Positions 24,830 through 37,500 of a stretch of 64,000 bases of DNA are shown here, one piece after another. This DNA is from Omphiscola glabra (taxonomy: Eukaryota > Mollusca > Gastropoda > Lymnaeidae): contig OZ024808.1 of the NCBI GenBank assembly GCA_964017045.1, positions 24,907,918-24,971,917 of the forward strand, written 5' to 3'. The position numbers were made by a program, and so were the translations under genes. Under the pieces are notes generated by a model, which worked only from the letters and a program-made list of their open reading frames with translations, had not been told where the DNA came from and searched no databases. Each line of letters starts with the position of its first letter. Positions within the stretch are counted from its first letter, which is position 1.

Positions 24830-25517
24830 ATGATGAATAGCACAACGCGCCATGACGTCACTGATACCATCGGAAGTGGAGCTGCCCAGGTGTGTAACGT
24901 GAGCTCGATGGAGCAGGAGCCGAACGTTGAGAATACCTGCTTTGCAGGAGGGGGGTCGAAGACTGTCTTTGATCTCAGTCGCGAAACTGGCCTCTTCACA
25001 TCACAAGACGGGCATGGAAGACGAGGTGAGCACGAACCCCAGTCAGCTGAATTGTTGGACATCTCGCACGTTAACGACACAACTTTGACGTATAATCAAG
25101 CCAACAGATTCGCCGGAAATCTGAGTTTTATTGAAGGTTTCAATTACTACGATGGTGCGGAATATCATGAAAAAATGGATACCGCTATGCAAGGAAATCC
25201 ACATGATTCTGAAGACTCGAATTACCGATCGTTTATACAAAACCATGACAACGGTGCAGGGGAATGTCAGAAAATGAACGGACAGCATGAAAACAAAAGT
25301 AAGGATTTTTGTTTTAAAAGGCCATGCCACTTGCAGTATCCATGGAGACAGGTCCGCCGCAGAAGAAAGTTTCGACTTCTGTGCATGGCTGTCTTCTACG
25401 TGATCAGCATATCATGTGCGAGTCTGTACAGGAGGGTGGCGAACAGAACTGGCCCGTCGGACCAGGTGACGGGCGAAAAGCACCGCGGGTCTTCAGGACA
25501 CAGGGCAATACGTGAGG
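24830..25517 (+). CDS. exchanger exon 1 (N-terminal region)
   Basis: This is residues 1-229 plus one base, with donor GTGAGT at 25518. The start is the first ATG in a frame open from 24692. An acceptor-like TTTTTGTTTAG ends at 24728, so the exon could instead be internal and begin near 24729 with further coding sequence. Residues 1-175 are hydrophilic and acidic. Arg-rich RRRRK then precedes a hydrophobic segment (FRLLCMAVFYVISISCASLY), as expected for the uncleaved or cleaved N-terminal membrane segment of NCKX proteins. NRT and NGT glycosylation sequons follow it. Confidence 0.8.
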
Positions 25518-28500
25518 GTGAGTACGCGTCAGGGTTGACCTCAGGGCAATGGAAACTTACCCCACTCTGGTGTTCAGGGAGAAAAGAGACCAAACTATTC
25601 GTCTAGACCCAGTTGTAAGACAAGGTGAAATATCATTAAGTGGGCGGGGTTGGGGGGGGGCGTACCTTGGTTGTCCATTTAGATGTATTTATTTATTCGA
25701 CACCTTTTTCCCTACATTGTGTAGTTTACTAATTATGAAGGGGACTTTGAGCTGAGTTTGTGATTTACAATTGTGCTTATATGAAACGTGTACCATTGGA
25801 GTATTATTCTATAAATATGACATGACAAGGGTTTGTCTTGACGTAAGTGTTTATTTTTATACTCGAAATACTATTCAGCCTTCACAGTATCTGCAACCGT
25901 AATATTTTTTAAAAGAAAAAACTCAATAAACATATGAAATAATATGTCAAATGTTCAAAGGAAACGTACCGTAAAGAGGCAGGTGGGGCAAGTATTTCAA
26001 AAAGTGAGGGGGGTTGGGTTTTATTTCAAAAAGTGAGGGGGTGGGGGTTGTATTTCAAAAAGTGAGGGGGTGGGGGTTGTATTTCAAAAAATGAGGGGGT
26101 GGGGGTTGTATTTCAAAAAGTGAGTGGGTGGGGTTGTATTTCAAAAAGGGATGTTGTGAGTAGAGGTATTTCAAAGTCTACGGCATGTTGAAGTTAAAAC
26201 AAAGTCTCTTTTTTTTTAAACTTTCATTAGCAGTACAGTGAAGCTGCTTTATGTTAATGTTGCCTGAAGACTTTGTTTTGTTGCAGCCAGTGTAGCAAGT
26301 AATGAAGACTTTGTTTTGTTGCAGCCAGTGTAGCAAGTAATGAAGACTTTGTTTTGTTGCAGCCAGTGTAGCAAGTAATGATGACTTTGTTTTGTTGCAG
26401 CCAGTGTAGCAACTAATGGGACAAAATGCCCCGAGCATAACCGGGGCGTGATGCCACCAGATTTCTTGAGTGAAGAAGTGGCCAAAAACGGCGGCTGGTT
26501 GGTGCATCTGTTCATAGGCTCGTACATGTTTGCTGCCGTGGCCAGTGTCTGTGACATCTACTTCGTGCCGTCACTTGAACATATCTCAGAAGGTAATCTA
26601 ACATTTGGCTGTGTGTGCTGTAACGGTTGGATGTGTGCACTGTAACATTTTGCTGCGTGCATTGTAACTTTTGACTGTGTTCACTGTAACATTTAACTGT
26701 GTGCACTGTAACATTTGGCCGTGTGCACTGTAATATATGACTGTGTGCAATGTAACATCTGTCTGTGTGCACTGTAACATTTGGCTGTATGTACTATAAC
26801 CCTTGGTTGTGTGCACTGCAAAATTTGGCTGTGTGCACTGCAATATTTGCCTGCATGTTACGATTTACATGAGGTGCCTATTTTAGCTTACATCTTCTTG
26901 ATGACGGTATTTAAACTTCGATGATGTCGGGTGATATTTGTATCATTATATCTTGTCTATTTCATTCTTATTTCATCTTATCTTTTTTAAAATCTTTTTA
27001 TCTGTAGACCTTGACCTTCAAGCTGACGTTGCCGGAGCGACCTTTATGGCTGCAGCAAGCTCAGCCCCGGAATTTTGCACATCAGTTATAAGTAATGTCA
27101 TTGTCAATGTAACATCACACCTTTGATATCGTGGATAAAGCCCTTTGATATCGTGGATAAAGCGTTTTGATTTCGTGGATAAAGCCCTTTGATATCGTGG
27201 ATAAAGCCCTTTGATATCGTGGATAAAGCACTTTGATATCGTGAATAAAGCCCTTTGATATCGTGGATAAAGCCCTTTGATATAGTGGATAAAGTTCTAT
27301 GATATCGTGGATAAAACCCTATGATATCGTGGTTAAAGCCCTTTGATATCGTGGATAAAGTTATATGATATTGTGGATAAAGCCCTATGATATCGTGGAT
27401 AAAGTGCTATGATATCGTGGTTAAAGCCCTATGATATCGTGGATAAAGTTCTATGATATCGTGGATAAAGCCCTATAATGTTGTGGATAAAGCCCTATCA
27501 TATCGTGGTTAAAGCCCTATGATATCGTGGATAAAGTTCTATGATATCGTGGTTAAATCCCTTTGATATCGTGGATAAAGGTCTATGATATCGTGGATAA
27601 AACCCTATGATATCGTGGATAAAGCCCTATGATTTCGTGGTTAAAGCCCTGTGATATCGTGGATAAAGTTCTATGATGTGGATAAAGCCTTATGATATCG
27701 TGGATAAAGTTCTATGATGTCGTGGTTAAAGCCCTATGATATCGTGGATAAAGCCCTATGATATCGTGGTTAAAGCCCTATGATATCGTGGATAAAGCCT
27801 TATGATATCGTATAAAAAGCCCTATCTTCTATAACCTCATACTTTTTTGTTATCTAATACTATGTTGCGTCATGCTAATTTACATTCTGTAACGCATACA
27901 CGGGATGCATTAGGCAAAGGTCACGATGGCCAGTAGTCTCAAGGCCGTTGATGATCAAGGGGTCCTAGAACCCGGGCAAAAACAGGCTTCCGTCTCAGGC
28001 CGAGGTCGTCATGAGAAACGATTTGTGTATTTATTCACATACTCGTTTGTATCTACAAATACGTTTATGTAGTGACCTATGCTTTAGTTAAGTCATTCAT
28101 TACTACATGATATCACCTATAAGTGTCTGTCGGTCATCACTACATAATATCACATAAAGGTCTCTGTCGTTCATTACTACATGATATCGCACGTAAGTCT
28201 CTGTAACACCCACTGCCCCCTTTTAAACAACACAACAGCTACTCTAATTGCCAAGAGCGACGCTGGTCTAGGAGCTATTGTTGGATCTTCAATATTCAAC
28301 CTACTGGTCATTGTTGGTGCTTGTGCCATCTTTGCTGGAATGGTGAGTATTCCATCTGCTGGTCATTGTGTTTGTGCCATTTTTGCTGGGATGTTGAGTA
28401 TTCTATCTGCTGGTCATTGTGCTTGTGCCATCTTTGCTGGAATGGTGAGTATTCCATCTGCTGGTCATTGTGTTTGTGCCATCATTGCTGGAATGGTGAG

Positions 28501-31500
28501 TATTCCATCTGCTGGTCTTTGTGTTTGTGCCATCTTTGCTGGAATGGGAAGTATTCCATCTACTGGTCATTGTGTTTGTGCCATCTTTGCTGGAATGGTA
28601 AGTATTCCATCTGCTGGTCATTGTGTTTGTGCCATCTTTGCGGGAATGGTAAATATTCCATCTGCTGGTCATTGCGTTTGTGCCACCTTTGCTAGAATGG
28701 TGAGTATTCAATGTGTCTTGGAGAAATTCTTTTTAAAATGTGTTTTCCCCTTTAAAGATGTTTGTTCAAATACAAAACTGAAAAATTATACCGTTTCCTT
28801 TAGAGACTTCCTTTTATGTTAACATAGTCGTACATACATATATATTTGTTTCCATGTATTTAAAACATGTTGTTGTCTTGTGGACTTGTGTTAAACACTT
28901 ACGCTCATTCTGACCTGGCTGTCTGATCTTCTTATCCACTTTTGTGTATCTTTACATGCCCATATCTTGCTTGAAACCCACATACTGTGGCAATAGCAGT
29001 GTTTCCACATTGTGGCAATATCAGTGTTACCACATTGTGTCTATATCAGTGTTACCACATTGTGTCTATAGCGCAGTTTCCATATTATTTCAATAGCAGT
29101 GTTTCCACATTGTGGCAATAGCAGTGTTTCCACATTGTGATAATAGCAGTGTTACCACACTGTGTCTATAGCAGTGTTACCACATTGTGCCACATCGCTG
29201 TTTCCATAGTGTTTCAATAGCACTGTCTCCACATTGTGTCAATAGCAGTGTTTCCACATTGTGTCTATAGCACTGCTCCATGTTCTGTTGGTCTGTATCA
29301 ACTAAATATATAGTTGGTCACCTGTATCTGGATATCGATCTCCCATTCCATTCTAGCCTGTACAGTTGACGTGGTACCCTCTGACACGAGACACAATCTT
29401 CTACACCCTGTCTGTCATCCTGATGGCCGTCTTCATGTACGACAACGTCATTTTATGGTACGTCTGCTTGAGTGAGTACAGTATCGGAACCGTCATTTTA
29501 CGGTACGTCTGCTTGAGTGAGTACCGTATCAGAACTTCTTGCAAGGATTAGTGGTAGGAACAAATAATTAGAGAAGACCATGTTTTCTTTATGTCGTTAT
29601 TGTTACAGAAAAAGACTAGATCATGTTTTTCATTATGTCTTTGTTGTGACAGAATTAATTAGAAAAGACCATGTTTTCATTATGTCGTTGTTGTGACAGA
29701 ATTAGAGAAGACCATGTTTTCATTATGTCATTGTTGTGGTAAGAAAAGTTTTTACGACATTTGTCCAAGTTTAAAAACAAAAAGAAATTGCCCCTGGTAG
29801 TCTTAAGAGAGTATTCTCAAACTCCGAAATATCGGTACACAAAAGGCTGCGTGGCCATCTAATTGAGGGTCCAATGGTCCAAATACACTTGCATATATCC
29901 ATTATTTACGCGTTGTCTAAGTAAAAATAAGTTACAAAAATCACTTTCCTGGCCCGTCGAATGCTTAAAGGTCCTCCGTTAGAGACAGTGATGGTCTCTG
30001 TTATCATTGTTCGTTTAACTATGTGTCTGCTTGATAAGTCTTTACCTTCATGGAATTCTAACTCGTCCTCTCTGTCCAGTGTCTATTTGATACGAATGTA
30101 CCCTCATGAACGTCTGACTTGTCTTCTCTCTCCAGTGTCTATTTGATACGAATGTACCCTCATGAACGTCTGACTTGTCTTCTCTCTCCAGTGTCTATTT
30201 GATACGAATGTACCCTCATGAATGTCTGAACTGTCTTCTCTGTCCAGGTATGAGGCCACCCTGATGATAGTTACGTATTTGCTGTATATCCTGGTCATGT
30301 TTTTTAACAAACGACTTGAGCGCTGGTCCATATTGAAATTGAAATCTTGCCGGAGACAGACTCTCGTCAATATAATGGAAGAAGAGGAATCTGCCAAGTG
30401 AGTAGTAGAAATCTTTTAGTTCTATGTTACCCACATTGTGTCAACAGCAGTGTTTCCACATTGTTTCAACAGCAGTGTTTCCACATTGTGTCAATAGCAG
30501 TTTTTCCATAATTGTGTCTATATCACTGTTTAGTCCATGTTATAAATGAAATATGCTTGTTGTGGATATTTTGTCAATGAAATGTAATTAATATGATTTA
30601 TGATTGATTGATTGAAGGAATATGTATATAGCTCTTGTGCCCATGCTATTTTAGAATGCTCACAGCGCTCTAAGCGATGGCATCGATGGCATCAGGGGCG
30701 TCGCAGGAGTTGTGGGAATGGTTCATTGTTTCACAGTTGTTAGCCGCATATGGGACACCATCTCTGGGTTTAAAATCAGAGTTTCCTTCTCTTAGATGAG
30801 TTGACATCAAAGGTTAACGAGTCCCATCCACCCGGATTGGGGCTGCTGGCGATGTTTGTGTTTGACCTGGCTTTAGTGGGGATTGAACTAAAGACCATGA
30901 ACTTAAGATTGGCTCACTTTAGACTACTGGGCCACCAAGCACTCCATATTTTTCCAATGAAATTAATTAATCTTCATCCTCCAATTTTGAAATGGATTGT
31001 TAATATGTTAAAGTCGTGTCAATTTCCTTGTGAAGCAACTGCCTCTTTATATTCTTATGGAGTTTAATAGACATTAAGAAGTCATTTGCTTAACTAAAGG
31101 ACGTTACTGTGGTACGACGCGACTAAAATCACTCGCTGACTTTCACATTCCATCCCCACACTCAGCAACCGGCTGGCCATGATGGACGCCAGGCGCCACA
31201 GTCGCATCTGTAGCCAGGACACGCTGACCAGGTCGGGTATTCGGGAGATCGAGAGGCTGACCGTCGCGAACATCGGGGAACCGAAAGAAATCCTGGCGAA
31301 GGCGTCCAGGGTAACGATCTCGGAGACGCTCGTGCGGAAGATCTCAAGCTTGTACAACAAGGTTGAAACGATGCAAACTCAAGGGTTGTCGCCCGTGAAT
31401 GTCGAGATCGGGACCAGCATAGACCCAGTCCCGAATGTCTCACCAGACGTGAAGGTGGCCACTCCCGTGGAAGATGAAGTAGAAAAAGATGAGAAAGGTA

Positions 31501-34500
31501 CGTAATAAACGTTTTAAAATTTCTGATGTCTGTGTACAGTTGTTTTTTTTTCCTTTACAAAATGACTCCACGTTTCAGTTGTTGTCCCCCTCCCTCCTTT
31601 TTTCCATGATCCCTCAGGGACGGTTGAGTTTATAACGAGATCAGTTGTCTACTGGATTTCTAACAATAATACAAGATTGGGTAACTCGGTTATTGGATCA
31701 AAAAGTTTTCTGTACTTCAATTACCATATATATTAGTGCCAGATGGCTCAATGGCTGGATACCTCAAAGATTCGATACCTAGGGGATTGGTAACCTTGAA
31801 GATTGGATACCTAGGTGATTGGATACCTTGGCAACAGGATGCAAGGGTGACAGGATATGACGGTGACTGGATACGACCGTGACTGGATAAAATAGTGACT
31901 AGATACAACGGTGACTGGATGCTTCGAAGATTGGATACCTAGGCGACAGGATAACTTGGAGTTTGGATGATACGGTGACTGGATATAACGGTGACTGGAT
32001 ACATTGAAGACTTTATAATTTTTTTCATAAAGAATCTCTTGACATAAGAATTTCTTGACATAAAATGCTATTGAGACAAGAATCTATTGACATAAAAGTC
32101 TATTGACACAAGAATCTATTGACATACAAGTCTATTGACACAAGAATCTATTGACATAAAAGTCTATTGACACAAGAATTTTTTGACATAAAAGTCTATT
32201 GACACAAGTATCTATTGACATAAAAGTCTATTGTCACAGTATCTATTGACATAAAAGTCTATTGACACAAGAATCTATTGACATAAAAGTCTATTGACAC
32301 ACGAATTTCTTGACATAAAAGTCTATTGACACAAGAATCTATTGACATAAAAGTATCTATTGCCACGGAATGGGACCACGTCAGTGATGACCCCCCCCCC
32401 CCCACACACACACATATTTGTGCCAATATCATATGTTTTAGTTACATTATGATGGGATGGAAATCCCCATTTAAAAAAATACAGATAGTAATAAAACTGT
32501 CTCTTTTCAAATGTTTATTTTTAGTTCTTTTTAAAAACTAGTCGAGGTAAATGAAATAGTTAGACAAGGTATATACGGAAGCTGGAATCAAGAGACAGGA
32601 CAATAAGATAAGAACGTTTCGCCCAAGAGCCTTCCTCAGCAGACAGGACAAAAGAAAAGCAGACAAGAATTAGAAACTAATAATGAAATACGTTAGGGAT
32701 CCTCATTGTTGTTGCCGTAAGTTGAACGGGGTAAATGTAAAGACTTTTACGATGAAATGTATTGAAGCTTGAGTATTTGCATCACTTGCAGCAGTAGGAG
32801 TCAGTGAATACACAAACCCGCTGGCGTTCCCCAAAGGGTTTCTTTCTCGTTGTTACTACATCTTCATTTTACCCGCCACCCTACTCCACGCTTTCACCAT
32901 TCCAGACAGTCGGATCTTGGTGAGTTCACGGGACCGAACGTGCGCGACTGTTAGTGGTCGTTTGTTATCAGTGAAAGTTTATGTGGTCCGAGGCATACAA
33001 TTGTGTCAGTATGTTGTGTGTTTGTGTATGTGTGTGTATCTGATGATTGGTGAGTACCACACACTATGTTTATTTTGACTACGTGATCAGTGGCGTAGCA
33101 AGGGTTGGTGTTGGCTACGATTTTAGCGCTGATTGGCGCTGTTTTGTTAAATTGTGGGCTCTGTTTTGTTACATGGTGGGCGCTGTATTGTTACATGATG
33201 GGCACTGTATTGTTACATGATGGGCACTGTATTGTTACATGATGGGCACTGTATTGTTACATGATGGGCGCTGTATTGTTACATGATGGGCACTGTATTG
33301 TTACATGATGGGCACTGTATTGTTACATGATGGGCACTGTATTGTTACATGATGGGCGCTGTATTGTTACATGATGGGCACTGTATTGTTACATGATGGG
33401 CACTGTATTGTTACATGATGGGCACTGTATTGTTACATGATGGGCACTGTATTGTTACATGATGGGCGCTGTATTGTTACATGATGGGCACTGTATTGTT
33501 ACATGATGGGCACTGTATTGTTAACTGATGGGCACTGTATTGTTACATGATGGGCACTGTATTGTTACATGATGGGCACTGTATTGTTACATGATGGGCA
33601 CTGTATTGTTACATGATGGGCACTGTATTGTTACATGATGGGCAATGTATTTTTACATGATGGGCGCTGTATTGTTGCATGATGGGTGCTGTATTGTTAC
33701 ATGATGGGCACTGTATTGTTACATGATGGGCACTGTATTGTTACATGATGGGCACTGTATTGTTACATGATGGGCACTGTATTGTTACATGATGGGCACT
33801 GTAATGTTACATGATGGGCACTGTATTGTTACATGATGGGCACTGTATTGTTACATGATGGGTGCTGTATTGTTACATGATGGGCGCTGTATTGTTACAT
33901 GATGGGCACTGTATTGTTACATGATGGGCACTGTATTGTTACATGATGGGTGCTGTATTGTTACATGATGGGCGCTGTATTGTTACATGATGGGCACTGT
34001 ATTGTTACATGATGGGCGCTGTATTGTTACATGATGGGCGCTGTATTGTTACATGATGGGCACTGTATTGTTACATGATGGGCACTGTATTGTTACATGA
34101 TGGGTGCTGTATTGTTACATGATGGGCACTGTATTGTTACATGATGGGCACTGTATTGTTACATGGTTGGCACTGTATTGTTACATGATGGGCACTGTAT
34201 TGTTACATGATGGGCGCTGTATTGTTACATGATGGGCGCTGTATTGTTACATGATGGGCACTGTATTGTTACATGATGGACGCTGTATTGTTACATGATG
34301 GGCGCTGTATTGTTACATGGTGGGCGCTGTATTGTTACATGGTGGGCGCTGTATTGTTACATGATGGGTGCTGTATTGTTACATGATGGGTGCTGTATTG
34401 TTACATGGTGGGCGCTGTATTGTTCCATGGTGGGTGCTGTATTGTTACATGATGGGTGCTGTATTGTTACATGGTGGGCGCTGTATTGTTACATGATGGG

Positions 34501-37500
34501 TGCTGTATTGTTACATGATGGGTGCTGTATTGTTACATGATGGACGCTGTATTGTTACATGATGGACGCTGTATTGTTACATGGTGGGCGCTGTATTGTT
34601 ACATGATGGGTGCTGTATTGTTACATGATGGGTGCTGTATTGTTACATGATGGGCGCTGTATTGTTACATGATGGGTGCTGTATTGTTACATGATGGGCG
34701 CTGTATTGTTACATGATGGACGCTGTATTGTTACATGGTGGGCGCTGTATTGTTACATGATGGGTGCTGTATTGTTACATGATGGGTGCTGTATTGTTAC
34801 ATGATGGGTGCTGTATTGTTACATGATGGACGCTGTATTGTTACATGATGGACGCTGTATTGTTAAATGGTGGGGGCTGTATTGTTACATGATGGGTGCT
34901 GTATTGTTAGATGATGGGTGTTGTATTGTTTCATGGTGGGCGCTGTATTGTTACATGATGGGTGCTGTATTGTTACATGATGGGCGCTGTATTGTTACAT
35001 GATGGGCACTGTATTGTTACATGATGGGCACTGTATTGTTACATGGTGGGCACTGTATTGTTACATGATGGGCGCTGTATTGTTACATGATGGACACTGT
35101 ATTGTTACATGATGGGCGCTGTATTGTTACATGGTGGGCGCTGTATTGTTACATGATGGGCACTGTATTGTTACATGGTGGGCGCTGTATTGTTACATGA
35201 TGGGTGCTGTATTGTTACATGATGGTGCTGTATTGTTACATAATGGGTGCTGTATTGTTACATGATGGGCACTGTATAGTTACATAATGGGTGCTGTATT
35301 GTTACATGGTGGGCGCTGTATTGTTACATGATGGGCACTGTATTGTTACATGATGGGCACTGTATTGTTAAATGGTGGGCACTGTATTGTTTCATGATGG
35401 GTGCTGTATTGTTACATGATGGGCGCTGTATTGTTACATGATGGGCACTGTATTGTTACATGGTGGGCGCTGTATTGTTACATGATGGGCACTGTATTGT
35501 TACATGGTGGGCGCTGTATTGTTACATGGTGGGTGCTGTATTGTTACATGATGGGCACTGTATTGTTACATGGTGGGTGCTGTATTGTTACATGGTGGGC
35601 ACTGTATTGTTACATGATGGGTGCTGTATTGTTACATGATGGGTGCTGTATTGTTTTATGATGGGCGCTGTATTGTTACATGGTGGGCACTGTATTGTTT
35701 CATGATGGGTGCTGTATTGTTACATGATGGGCGCTGTATTGTTACATGATGGGCACTGTATTGTTACATGGTGGGCGCTGTATTGTTACATGATGGGCAC
35801 TGTATTGTTTCATGATGGGTGCTGTATTGTTACATAATGGGCGCTGTATTGTTACATGATGGGCACTGTATTGTTACATGGTGGGCGCTGTATTGTTACA
35901 TGATGGGCACTGTATTGTTACATGGTGGGCGCTGTATTGTTACATCGTGGGTGCTGTATTGTTACATGATGGGCACTGTATTGTTACATGGTGGGCGCTG
36001 TATTGTTACATGGTGGGCGCTGTATTGTTACATGATGGGCACTGTATTGTTACATGGTGGGCGCTGTATTGTTACATGATGGGCACTGTATTGTTACATG
36101 GTGGGCGCTGTATTGTTACATCGTGGGTGCTGTATTGTTACATGATGGGCACTGTATTGTTACATGGTGGGCGCTGTATTGTTACATGATGGGTGCTGTA
36201 TTGTTACATGATGGGCACTGTATTGTTACATGATGGGCACTGTATTGTTACATGGTGGGCGCTGTATTGTTACATGATGGGCACTGTATTGTTACATGGT
36301 GGGCGCTGTATTGTTACATGATGGGCGCTGTATTGTTACATGATGGGCACTGTATTGTTACATGATGGGTGCTGTATTGTTACATGATGGGCGCTGTATT
36401 GTTACATGGTGGGCACTGTATTGTTACATGATGGGCACTGTATTGTTACATGATGGGCATTGTATTGTTACATGATGGGCACTGTATTGTTACATGATGG
36501 GCACTGTATTGTTACATGATGGGCGCTGTATTGTTACATTGTGGGCGCTGTATTGTTACATGGTGGGCGCTGTATTGTTACATGATGGGCACTGTATTGT
36601 TACATGATGGGCACTGTATTGTTACATGATGGGCACTGTATTGTTACATGATGGGCATTGTATTGTTACATGATGGGCACTGTATTGTTACATGATGGGC
36701 ACTGTATTGTTACATGGTGGGCGCTGTATTGTTACATGGTGGGCGCTGTATTGTTACATGATGGGCACTGTATTGTTACATGGTGGGCGCTGTATTGTTA
36801 CATGGTGGGCGCTGTATTGTTACATGATGGGCGCTGTATTGTTACATGGTGGGCGCTGTATTGTTACATGGTGGGCGCTGTATTGTTACATGGTGGGTGC
36901 TGTATTGTTACATGATGGGCGCTGTATTGTTACATAATGGGCGCTGTATTGTTACATGATGGGCGCTGTATTGTTACATGGTGGGTGCTGTATTGTTACA
37001 TAATGGGTGCTGTATTGTTACATGGTGGGCGCTGTATTGTTACATAATGGGCGCTGTATTGTTACATGATGGGCGCTGTATTGTTACATGGTGGACGCTG
37101 TATTGTTACATAATGGGCGCTGTATTGTTACATGATGGGCGCTGTATTGTTACATGGTGGGCGGTGTATTGTTACATGATGGACGCTGTATTGTTACATA
37201 ATGGGTGCTGTATTGTTACATGGTGGGCGCTGTATTGTTACATGGTGGGCGCTGTATTGTTACATGGTGGGCGCTGTATTGTTACATGGTGGGCGCTGTA
37301 TTGTTACATAATGGGTGCTGTATTGTTACATGGTGGACCCTGTATTGTTACATGGTGGGCGCTGTATTGTTACATAATGGGTGCTGTATTGTTACATGGT
37401 GGGCGCTGTATTGTTACATGGTGGACGCTGTATTGTTACATAATGGGCGCTGTATTGTTACATGATGGGCGCTGTATTGTTACATAATGGGCGCTGTATT

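Noticed and set aside
28403..28711. Minus-strand frame through the 51-bp array
   Set aside because: Antisense shadow. The plus frame is the one continuous with conserved exon 4.
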